Positions 1 to 5,984 of a stretch of 8,956 nucleotides of DNA are shown here, in pieces. Position 1 is the first letter of the stretch, and each line of letters opens with the position of its first letter. A program made the position numbers and the translations under genes. Origin of the DNA: Bacillota bacterium (GTDB taxonomy: Bacteria; Bacillota; DTU030). Below the pieces are notes generated by a model. That model searched no databases and was not told the origin of the DNA. It was given only the letters and a program-made list of their open reading frames with translations. The stretch covers positions 1 through 8,956 of the forward strand of contig DUVO01000330.1 in NCBI GenBank assembly GCA_012841005.1, read 5' to 3'.

Positions 1-97
1 TAAACCGGCATATTATATCCTCCACAGATAATTACCGGGGGGTTCTACGTAATAGCTGTCGAGTGCATTGTAATTTGGCAAAAATTATAATTTAAGT

Positions 98-124
98 GTG
101 CTGGCTAGAGCCGGCACTTTTTAT
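98..124 (+). terminator. Rho-independent terminator of an upstream gene outside the window
   Basis: The arms GTGCTGG (98-104) and CCGGCAC (111-117) pair with one G-U wobble. The loop can close further (C-G), giving about 8 bp around a four-base loop, and TTTTTATT follows at once. No coding region is visible in 1-97, so this most likely ends a gene lying left of the window. It separates that gene from the acetyltransferase gene. Confidence 0.75.
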
Positions 125-179
125 TGGTAGTTTAATTTTTCTGCTGCGGAAAGGAATATGAGGGTTACAGGGAGAAAAG

Positions 180-214
180 GCCCATTTATTACCTTAATAG
201 TGGGCGAAAGGAGG
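180..214 (+). promoter_or_regulatory. Leader hairpin and Shine-Dalgarno of the acetyltransferase gene
   Basis: GCCCA (180-184) pairs with TGGGC (201-205) and TATTA (187-191) with TAATA (195-199), leaving a small asymmetric bulge and a CCT loop. The hairpin ends two bases before a strong ribosome binding site, AAAGGAGG (207-214), which sits 8 bases from the ATG at 223. It could be an operator or a translational control element, but nothing proves either. No convincing -35/-10 pair was found in 125-179. Confidence 0.3.
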
Positions 215-222
215 AATAGGAA

Positions 223-720
223 ATGCTGGCTTGCCCGGATGGTATCACCATCAGGCAGGAGCTCAGGCCGGGGGATTTGGGGCTGATACTCTATCTTCAC
301 GGGCTCCTATACAGTCAGGAGTACGGTTATGGCCGGCGGTTTGAAGGCTATGTTGCCCAGTCAATAGGGGAATATGCCCTGCTGGAGGATTTCGCCGGCA
401 GTTCCCTGTGGTTGGCGGAAGAGGGCGGCAGGCTGGTAGGGATTATTGCTATCATCAAGCGCTCCGAGGAGGTAGCCCAGCTGCGCTGGTTCCTGATCGA
501 CCCTGAATTCCGGGGGAAGGGTTTAGGCAGGTTTCTCTTGCAGCAGTCCCTGGATTTTTGCCGCCACTATGGCTATCAAAGGGTGTTTCTCTGGACGACC
601 AAGGATCTCCATGCGGCCTGCCATCTCTATGAAGCAGCCGGTTTTACGCCCGTCGAAGAGAAAAGCCATGACCTGTGGGGAGTAATGCTGACTGAGGTTC
701 GCTATGACCTGGATTTGTAA
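223..720 (+). CDS. GNAT-family N-acetyltransferase
   Basis: This 165-residue protein is a single GNAT domain, a cytoplasmic enzyme that transfers an acetyl group from acetyl-CoA to an amine. The acetyl-CoA pyrophosphate-binding motif A is seen as RGKGLG at residues 97-102, after the beta-4 strand LRWFLIDPEF. The C-terminal motif LYEAAGF (135-141) is also typical. The N-terminal part (residues 9-50, with the HGLLYSQEYGY stretch) resembles the acetyltransferase half of MarR-GNAT fusion proteins, but no MarR helix-turn-helix precedes it: the ATG at 223 has a good Shine-Dalgarno 8 bases upstream. The gene is monocistronic, with terminators on both sides. The substrate is unknown; a small molecule or a protein amine are both possible. 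Family assignment is firm, role is not. Confidence 0.88.
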   Translation: MLACPDGITIRQELRPGDLGLILYLHGLLYSQEYGYGRRFEGYVAQSIGEYALLEDFAGSSLWLAEEGGRLVGIIAIIKRSEEVAQLRWFLIDPEFRGKGLGRFLLQQSLDFCRHYGYQRVFLWTTKDLHAACHLYEAAGFTPVEEKSHDLWGVMLTEVRYDLDL

Positions 721-812
721 AGGTGCTGATTTGTTTGAGGACACGGAAAAATCGCCCGGCCTGGTAAGGGTCATATTAATAATTAATCCCTTGCAGTACC
801 ATTGTTTCTCGC

Positions 813-846
813 CCATGACAGAACAAAAATTCTGACATGGTTTTTT
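813..846 (+). terminator. Rho-independent terminator after the acetyltransferase gene
   Basis: CCATG-A-CAGAA (813-823) pairs with TTCTG-A-CATGG (830-840), with one A/A mismatch in the stem and a CAAAAA loop, followed directly by six Ts (841-846). It lies 93 bases after the stop codon and isolates the gene from the regulator downstream. Confidence 0.85.
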
Positions 847-868
847 ATTGGCTTCTTTCTGCGCAGAA

Positions 869-889
869 CCTGTAGCTATCTATAGCAGG
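869..889 (+). promoter_or_regulatory. Imperfect palindrome upstream of the sigma-54 activator gene
   Basis: GCTAT (875-879) and ATAGC (882-886) form an inverted repeat, loosely extended by CCTG on the left and AGG on the right. It lies 60-80 bases before the GTG start at 949, where an operator or promoter-overlapping site would be expected. It does not match the ATGC-N6-GCAT sites downstream of the gene. A TATACA at 912-917 could be a -10 box but lacks a good -35 at normal spacing. Weak. Confidence 0.2.
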
Positions 890-948
890 AGTTTACTTAC
901 TAATAACGAAGTATACAAGTAATGATACCCTGAAATGGGGGATACAGT

Positions 949-2715
949 GTGGTTACCCAACTGTGGTCTAACAACAAGGCATCCTTAATTTGGGAAGGGC
1001 AGACAGTTGATGATGCTATGGGTCGTTTTGCCGTGGGGAGGCAGCGGGCACTGGTGGTGGTGAGCCAAACCCTCAGGCCGAAAGGGCTCCTGTGGGCCCA
1101 GGCGGTCATGGAGTTCCTGGCCGCAGGGGGGCCAGGAACCGAGCCTATAGACGGGTTGGTAGATCCCCTGCTTCTGATTTTCCAGCAGGATGGGGGACTT
1201 CCCGCCCCCGGATTGCTGAGCGCAGGTCAGCTGCCGGCTGCTGTTGTCGACGAAAAGGGGCGTTTGGTTGGGGTAATTGGGGAGGAGGAATTTTTTCAGG
1301 CCCTCGTGGATGAAAACAATAGCCTGCGGGATGCCGAAATGGACCTGCAGGCCATCATGGACTCGGCCGAAGATCTGATGTGTATATCCGATGGTTCGGG
1401 GGCAAAGCTGCGCATTTCTCCTTCGGCGGAAAAACTCTATGGTGCGGCGGCCCAGGAACTGGTGGGGAAAAACGTCCGGGATCTGGAAAGAAACGGTATT
1501 TATTTCCCCTCGGCAACACGCCTGGCTATAGAAAAGAAGGCCCAGGTTACTGTTACCCAGGTGACCAAGACTGATCGCAAGCTGATGGTTACCGCCAACC
1601 CCATTTTCAACGAGGCGGGGGAGATTGTCCGGGTAGTCAGTATTTCCAAGGATATTACCGATCTGCATAAATTGGAGCAGGAACTTGAGAACACAAAGGA
1701 ACTGATGGAAAAGTATGAAAAGGAACTGTCAGAACTGAGGAAGGTGAACCTGGATCATTACCAGATAGTTGCCAGCAGCAAAGCAATGCAGGGTTTACTG
1801 CAGCTTGCCGCCAAGGTGGCCACCGTTGATTCTACCGTATTCATACTGGGGGAGTCGGGTGTTGGTAAGGAAATGGTGGCAAAATTGATCCATGGGGAGA
1901 GTAAAAGGAAGAATGGGCCTTTCATCAAGATTAATTGTGGTGCCATTCCCGAAACCCTCCTGGAATCGGAACTCTTCGGCTATGAGAAGGGGGCTTTTAC
2001 CGGGGCCAACCGGGAAGGGAAACCGGGCCTGATGGAACTGGCCCACAAGGGGACCTTATTTCTCGATGAAATTGGCGAACTTCCCCTCAACCTGCAGGTC
2101 AAACTCCTGCGGGTCCTCCAGGAACAGGAGATCGTGCGGGTGGGGGGTGTGCGGCCGATAAAGGTGGATCTTAGGATCATAACCGCTACCAACCGGGACA
2201 TTGAGCAGATGGTTGAGGAGGGAACCTTTCGCCGCGACCTGTATTACCGTTTGAATGTGGTTCCTATTTATGTCCCCCCCTTGAGGGAACGGCGTGAGGA
2301 TATTCCGGCCCTGGTGCACCATTTCCTGCAGCGTCTCAGCCAAAAATATTCTCGCTCCCGGCAGGTGACCCCCGAGGCAATGGAACTTTTGTTTAATTAT
2401 TCCTGGCCGGGTAATGTCAGGGAACTGGAAAACATAATAGAGCGGGTTGTGGTTACCAGCGATAGTTCCCAGATTACCGTCGCCGATTTGCCGGTAGAAT
2501 TGCAGCATGGTGATCGGAAAACCATGAAAGTCGTGGTCAATGGGATTATTCCCTTGAAGATGGCGACCGAAGCCGTTGAAGAACAATTGATACGCCGGGC
2601 CATGGAGAGGTATAAGAGCACTTACAAGGCAGCCCGGGCCCTGGGGATAAACCAGTCCACTGTGGTGCGGAAGGTGCAGAAATACTGTAAAAATGGTACC
2701 GGGCAGTATGCATAG
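949..2715 (+). CDS. Sigma-54-dependent activator: CBS-like, PAS, AAA+, TyrR-type HTH
   Basis: A 588-residue enhancer-binding protein that would use ATP hydrolysis to open sigma-54 RNA polymerase promoters. Domains: residues about 14-122 look like a degenerate CBS pair (TVDDAM..., then AAVVDEKGRLVGVIGEEEFF); PAS at about 131-237; a coiled-coil linker at about 239-271; AAA+ core with Walker A GESGVGKE (301-308), the sigma-54-contacting GAFTGA loop (348-353), Walker B LFLDE (370-374) and arginine-finger region RRDLYYRL (428-435); C-terminal HTH of TyrR type (about 557-579, STYKAARALGINQSTVVRK). All catalytic elements are intact, so it should be a working activator. No response-regulator receiver domain is present, so the signal is probably a ligand bound by the N-terminal or PAS domain. 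The GTG start at 949 follows GGGGG (937-941), and an in-frame stop at 931 precludes a longer form. Its evident target is the sigma-54 promoter just downstream. Confidence 0.93.
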   Translation: MVTQLWSNNKASLIWEGQTVDDAMGRFAVGRQRALVVVSQTLRPKGLLWAQAVMEFLAAGGPGTEPIDGLVDPLLLIFQQDGGLPAPGLLSAGQLPAAVVDEKGRLVGVIGEEEFFQALVDENNSLRDAEMDLQAIMDSAEDLMCISDGSGAKLRISPSAEKLYGAAAQELVGKNVRDLERNGIYFPSATRLAIEKKAQVTVTQVTKTDRKLMVTANPIFNEAGEIVRVVSISKDITDLHKLEQELENTKELMEKYEKELSELRKVNLDHYQIVASSKAMQGLLQLAAKVATVDSTVFILGESGVGKEMVAKLIHGESKRKNGPFIKINCGAIPETLLESELFGYEKGAFTGANREGKPGLMELAHKGTLFLDEIGELPLNLQVKLLRVLQEQEIVRVGGVRPIKVDLRIITATNRDIEQMVEEGTFRRDLYYRLNVVPIYVPPLRERREDIPALVHHFLQRLSQKYSRSRQVTPEAMELLFNYSWPGNVRELENIIERVVVTSDSSQITVADLPVELQHGDRKTMKVVVNGIIPLKMATEAVEEQLIRRAMERYKSTYKAARALGINQSTVVRKVQKYCKNGTGQYA

Positions 2716-2721
2716 GGGCAT
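2708..2721. promoter_or_regulatory. Candidate activator-binding site A (ATGC-N6-GCAT)
   Basis: ATGC (2708-2711), six bases, GCAT (2718-2721). The site overlaps the stop codon of the activator gene (TAG 2713-2715). It shares the same core and the same six-base spacer with two further sites downstream. TyrR, whose DNA-binding domain type matches this activator, binds palindromes with a six-base spacer. The centre is about 198 bp upstream of the predicted sigma-54 start point. Confidence 0.5.
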
Positions 2722-2726
2722 TTTGT

Positions 2727-2742
2727 AATGCGGTTTTGCATT
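2727..2742. promoter_or_regulatory. Candidate activator-binding site B (AATGC-N6-GCATT)
   Basis: A perfect inverted repeat, AATGC (2727-2731), GGTTTT, GCATT (2738-2742). The centre is 20 bp from site A and about 178 bp upstream of the predicted start point, inside the usual range of sigma-54 enhancers. The left arm also forms a second palindrome, GCATT-N4-AATGC (2718-2731), with the right arm of site A. Confidence 0.6.
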
Positions 2743-2798
2743 GGAGGGTATTTGATAGTTGCTCGTGCAAGGTAGGATTAGGGGAGCAGGTAACTTAT

Positions 2799-2818
2799 GC
2801 GATGCAGAACAGCATCGC
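2799..2818. promoter_or_regulatory. Candidate activator-binding site C (GCGATGC-N6-GCATCGC)
   Basis: A perfect seven-base inverted repeat with a six-base spacer (AGAACA), containing the ATGC-N6-GCAT core. The centre is 74 bp from site B, about seven helical turns, so both would lie on the same DNA face. It is about 104 bp upstream of the predicted start point. The same sequence is the stem of a terminator-like hairpin. Confidence 0.55.
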
Positions 2819-2827
2819 TGTTTTTTT
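2799..2827 (+). terminator. Terminator-like hairpin after the activator gene
   Basis: The stem GCGATGC/GCATCGC with loop AGAACA is followed by TG and then seven Ts (2821-2827). It sits 84 bases after the activator stop codon and before the sigma-54 promoter, so it probably ends the activator transcript. The stem is also candidate operator site C, so its role may be double. Confidence 0.65.
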
Positions 2828-2846
2828 GGGGATATTACGAAGGCAG

Positions 2847-2872
2847 GCCCTAGCCCCTGTAAGGGAAAGGGC
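2847..2872. repeat. Inverted repeat between enhancer sites and sigma-54 promoter
   Basis: GCCCT (2847-2851) and CCCT (2855-2858) face AGGG (2862-2865) and AGGGC (2868-2872), giving a nested, nearly symmetrical inverted repeat. It falls at about -66 to -41 from the predicted start. It could be a site for a second regulator or architectural protein, or a hairpin in read-through RNA. It differs in sequence from the ATGC-N6-GCAT sites. Confidence 0.35.
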
Positions 2873-2886
2873 GGGTTTCCTGTGTA

Positions 2887-2902
2887 TGGCACGTTATTTG
2901 CA
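2887..2902 (+). promoter_or_regulatory. Sigma-54 (-24/-12) promoter of the phosphatase-aldolase operon
   Basis: The sequence TGGCACGTTATTTGCA fits the sigma-54 consensus TGGCACG-N4-TTGCW at every fixed position. The invariant GG is at 2888-2889 and GC at 2900-2901, giving a start point near 2911-2914 and a leader of about 53 bases before the GTG at 2966. A sigma-54 activator gene lies directly upstream and candidate enhancers lie at about -104, -178 and -198, so the assignment is supported by context. Confidence 0.9.
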
Positions 2903-2965
2903 TAATATAAAATGGTGAGTGAAAAAATAGTGTCGTGATTAGTTAAGGTAGAAAGGAGGAGTGTT

Positions 2966-3616
2966 GTGGCAAAGAAAAGGATTGAGACCCTGATCCTCGA
3001 TTTGGATGGTACTTTGATTGACTCCCGGTTGGATATTGCCAGGGCAGCCAACTACACCCTGGCCAAATTGGGTTGCCCCCAATTGCCCGAGGAACAAATA
3101 GCCGGCTTTATCGGGGGCGGTGTGGGGCCTTTGCTCAAGAAGGCTTTGGGCAACAGGAGTGAAGAGCTTTTTGAACGGGCATTGCCGATATATAAACAGC
3201 GTTATTGGGAGCACTGTACCGATTATACCACCCTGTATTCGGGGGTGAAGGAAATTCTCTCCTATTATCAAGATAAAGATATTGCTATGGCCACCAACAA
3301 ATTGGTGCCTATGACCATGAAGATCCTGGAGCATTTTGAGATTGCTTCTTATTTTAAGCTGGTCCTGGGGCCGGATTCGGTGAAAAATAGAAAGCCTCAT
3401 CCCGAGGCAATTGAAAAGATCCTGGTCCAATTGGGGAATCCTAAGGAGACGGCCCTGATCGTCGGTGACAGCCACTTTGACATTGAAACAGGGAAAAACG
3501 CCGGCATCATGACCTGTGGGGTTACCTACGGGTTTGGCTCCAGGCAAGAACTGGAGGATAGCGGTGCTGATGTAATAATTGACCGCCTGGAAGATTTAAT
3601 GTTGTATTACGAGTAA
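2966..3616 (+). CDS. HAD-superfamily phosphatase, phosphoglycolate phosphatase-like
   Basis: A 216-residue haloacid dehalogenase hydrolase of the Gph/PpaX type, expected to remove phosphate from a small phosphorylated metabolite by an aspartyl-phosphate intermediate with Mg2+. Motif I is DLDGT with nucleophile D12 and acid/base D14; motif II threonine is T110 (MATNK); motif III lysine is K143 (RKPHPEAI); motif IV is GDSHFD with D168 and D172. The helical cap lies between motifs I and II (about 20-85). The GTG start is set by GAAAGGAGGA at 2951-2960. It is the first gene behind the sigma-54 promoter and lies 40 bases before the transaldolase gene. The motifs do not decide the substrate: phosphoglycolate, pyrophosphate or a sugar phosphate made by its neighbours are all possible. 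Confidence 0.88.
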   Translation: MAKKRIETLILDLDGTLIDSRLDIARAANYTLAKLGCPQLPEEQIAGFIGGGVGPLLKKALGNRSEELFERALPIYKQRYWEHCTDYTTLYSGVKEILSYYQDKDIAMATNKLVPMTMKILEHFEIASYFKLVLGPDSVKNRKPHPEAIEKILVQLGNPKETALIVGDSHFDIETGKNAGIMTCGVTYGFGSRQELEDSGADVIIDRLEDLMLYYE

Positions 3617-3656
3617 CGGCACTGCCGTTCAAATAATCGCCAAGGAGGTTTTTATC

Positions 3657-4841
3657 ATGGCTGATAAAGAAAGAAGTGGGTTGGAAAAGCTGCTTGCTGT
3701 CAGTCCGGGCATGGAGGTCTGGTGGGATGCCTCCCCCCTGGTTTTTGAAAAATGGGCGGAGTCTTTCCTGGCTGACCAGGCGCCGGAAGTGCGGGAATGG
3801 CTGGAACCCCAGGTCAAACGCCTGTATGTGAAGGATAACCCGGCCCAATCCCTTTTCCGGGGTGTAACCACAAACCCGGTTATCACCAAGGCCGGCATCG
3901 ATACCCTTCCTGACATCTGGAATCCCTGGATCGATGAGGAGATTAAGAGGCACCCCAATCTCAGTGCTCCTGAGATCACCTGGCGGACCTACCGGGAAGC
4001 TTCGAAACTGGGGGCCGAGCTCTACATGCCCATCTTTGAGGAATCGGGTTATACGCATGGCTATGTGTCTGCCCAGGTAGACCCGCGGGTCTTGGATGAT
4101 ACCCGGAAAATGGTGGAGCAGGGTCTGGGCCTCAAAGCCATCGCGCCGAATATCATGGTTAAGGTACCGGGAACCCAGGCCGGTGTCATGGCCATCTGCC
4201 TGCTGACGGCAATGGGTGTGCCCACCAATGCCACCCTGGTCTTCACCGTTCCCCAGATACTGGCTGTGGCAGAGGCGGTGAAGCGTGGGAAGGAAATTGG
4301 CGAGTGCTATGGTACAGACTACAGCCAGTGGCGCTCTGTGATCACCATCATGATGGCCCGGTTTGAAGAGCGGGAAGTGATGGCGGAACAAGCCCGGGAG
4401 CAGGGTTTCGAACTGACGGAAGACCTGATGCGCTGGTCTGGTACTGCTATCATGAAAAAAGGATATCACCTGCTGAGAGAGAGGGAATATCCGAGCAAGC
4501 TTCTCTTGGCCTCCAGCCGGGTGGGTCCGGGGAAAGAGCAAATCCGGCATGTGGAAGAAACTGCCGGTGCAAACCTGGTTTACACCATGAACCCGAAATT
4601 TATCCAGAATGTCCTCCTGCTCTATGCCGATAAAGAGTTTGAATCGCGGATTGATAAACCGGTTCCCAGTGAAGTAATGGAAAAATTGCTGGCCATTCCT
4701 TACTTCCGCCAGGGCTATGAGGAAAACGGTCTGAAGCAGGAGGAATTCCTCCAGCATCCGGGGACCGTCTTTACCAGGGGCGAATTTTCCAAGGCCATGA
4801 ATGCCTTTGAAGAATTTGTGGCGGGGAGGATGAAGGGCTAA
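3657..4841 (+). CDS. Divergent transaldolase-family protein
   Basis: A 394-residue class I aldolase-fold protein of the transaldolase family. Visible motifs are WWDAS with probable acid/base D24, RGVTTNP (68-74), YVSAQVDPR (136-144, compare VSTEVDPR of ordinary transaldolases), IMVKVPGT with the probable Schiff-base lysine K169, and NATLVFTVPQ. Transaldolases move a dihydroxyacetone unit between sugar phosphates; relatives such as fructose-6-phosphate aldolase cleave instead. It is longer than TalC/MipB (about 215-220 residues) and TalB (about 317) and has an extended N-terminal insertion between D24 and GVTTNP. It therefore belongs to a less studied branch, and its reaction should not be assumed. 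The start follows a textbook CCAAGGAGG at 3641-3649. It is second in the sigma-54 operon; a 138-bp gap with a hairpin follows. Confidence 0.85.
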   Translation: MADKERSGLEKLLAVSPGMEVWWDASPLVFEKWAESFLADQAPEVREWLEPQVKRLYVKDNPAQSLFRGVTTNPVITKAGIDTLPDIWNPWIDEEIKRHPNLSAPEITWRTYREASKLGAELYMPIFEESGYTHGYVSAQVDPRVLDDTRKMVEQGLGLKAIAPNIMVKVPGTQAGVMAICLLTAMGVPTNATLVFTVPQILAVAEAVKRGKEIGECYGTDYSQWRSVITIMMARFEEREVMAEQAREQGFELTEDLMRWSGTAIMKKGYHLLREREYPSKLLLASSRVGPGKEQIRHVEETAGANLVYTMNPKFIQNVLLLYADKEFESRIDKPVPSEVMEKLLAIPYFRQGYEENGLKQEEFLQHPGTVFTRGEFSKAMNAFEEFVAGRMKG

Positions 4842-4856
4842 ATTATGCAGGTTTCA

Positions 4857-4889
4857 AGGGCGATGGGAAGAAAATTCTTCCCCGGCCCT
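4857..4889 (+). promoter_or_regulatory. Intra-operon hairpin between transaldolase and PHP genes
   Basis: GGGAAGAA (4865-4872) and TTCTTCCC (4875-4882) are perfect inverted arms around AA; the outer arms AGGGC (4857-4861) and GCCCT (4885-4889) extend the structure. Only ATTTAT follows, not a real T run, so complete termination is unlikely. It may be a partial terminator or an mRNA-processing or stabilising element that makes the two operon halves unequal. Confidence 0.5.
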
Positions 4890-4979
4890 ATTTATCCTGG
4901 AAGGGAGATGGGGCTAACCTCTGGGAAAAGAAGGAATTATTGTTAAGGTGGGACGGGTATTTGGGAAGGAGGAATAGTA

Positions 4980-5936
4980 ATGGCAAAGCAACCGGCTCCC
5001 ATTTATGAATGTGACCTGCACTGCCACACAGTTCGCTCCGATGGTAACGATACCCCGAAGGAACTGATCGACAATGCGGCGGCCGTCGGAATGAAGGCCA
5101 TTGCCATCACCGACCACGATATCGATCCTCCCCGGACCGTAGTTGATGATGAGGGCCGGGAATTGGATATTGTGGAATATGCCCGGGGAAAGGGCCTGGA
5201 ATTGGTCCTGGGGGACGAGTTTTCCTGTGATACCTATGTGGATGATGTGCATATCATTGGGTTTAACCTGGATTGGGATCACCCATTAGTCAAGGAAGAA
5301 GTGGAAAGGGCCAAAAACAGCAAGAGCAATGCTTACAAAGAACTCTGTGAGATACTGGGCCAGAAGGGCATGCCCGTCGATTGGGAAAAGGAGATTTTAG
5401 AATACCGGGACAGTGAAGGAAATATCAAGCACCGGGATCCCGACGAAGTACAGCGGAAGCACATTTTTGAGGCCATGGCCAGCAAGGGCTATGCTCCCAC
5501 CTGGCAGGAGGCCAAACTTTTGGTACGGGACAACCCGGAACTGAATGTAAAGCGGAAGAAGATCGACCCCCTGGAGGCGATAAAATTAATTAAAACCTGT
5601 GACGGCATCGCCGTGCTGGCCCACCCCTACCTCATCGATGAGGAGATAAATTATCCCGACGGCCGCCGGCTTACCCGGGAAGAATACATTGAAAAACTCA
5701 TCGCCGCCGGCCTTGACGGTATGGAAGCAGCCTATCCCTACAGTAAGACCAGTTACAAGGGCACAATGACCGACGAGGAGATTAAAAGGGAAGTAAAGGC
5801 CAAATATGCAGGCAAGGTGAAGTTCTTTAGTGGCGGTTCCGATTATCATAATGATGGCAAGAAGGGCGTGAAAAACCCGCGCTTTATCGGGGAAGGCGGG
5901 ATCAGCTACCAGGAGTTCAAGGCAATTTTTGGCTGA
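4980..5936 (+). CDS. PHP-domain metal-dependent phosphoesterase
   Basis: A 318-residue PHP-domain hydrolase. The metal-binding series is complete: DLHCHTVRSDG with H14, H16 and D21; ITDHD with D45 and H46; GDEFSCD with E80; VHIIGFN with H91; LAHP with H215; and GGSDYH with D288 and H290. This is the pattern of stand-alone PHP phosphatases such as YciV/TrpH-type nucleotide phosphatases and cyclic phosphate phosphodiesterases, not of histidinol phosphatase or a polymerase fragment. The insert at about 97-200 is charged and helical. The motif near E80 reads GDEF rather than the commoner GIE, a small departure. The start follows GGAAGGAGGAATAG. In an operon with two aldolase-type enzymes it may dephosphorylate a sugar phosphate, but that is inference. 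The following aldolase gene is 48 bases away. Confidence 0.87.
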   Translation: MAKQPAPIYECDLHCHTVRSDGNDTPKELIDNAAAVGMKAIAITDHDIDPPRTVVDDEGRELDIVEYARGKGLELVLGDEFSCDTYVDDVHIIGFNLDWDHPLVKEEVERAKNSKSNAYKELCEILGQKGMPVDWEKEILEYRDSEGNIKHRDPDEVQRKHIFEAMASKGYAPTWQEAKLLVRDNPELNVKRKKIDPLEAIKLIKTCDGIAVLAHPYLIDEEINYPDGRRLTREEYIEKLIAAGLDGMEAAYPYSKTSYKGTMTDEEIKREVKAKYAGKVKFFSGGSDYHNDGKKGVKNPRFIGEGGISYQEFKAIFG

Positions 5937-5984
5937 TACCAATCAATAGGGAGCATCCTTGTTTTAGTTAAGGAGGGGAATTAA

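Noticed and set aside
86..91. TATAAT as a -10 box
   Set aside because: No acceptable -35 at 16-18 bases, and a start there would run into the terminator at 98-124 almost at once.
985..1668. A 227-codon - strand open frame opposite the activator's N-terminal half
   Set aside because: No start signal or motif; the + strand frame encodes CBS-like and PAS domains continuous with the AAA+ core.
2056..3051. A 331-codon open frame on the - strand
   Set aside because: It runs antisense through the AAA+ domain, the terminator, the sigma-54 promoter and the start of the HAD gene. It shows no family resemblance.
3522..4757. A 411-codon open frame on the - strand across the transaldolase gene
   Set aside because: It has no recognisable motif, while the + strand frame has a perfect Shine-Dalgarno and complete transaldolase motifs. 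It is a shadow frame.
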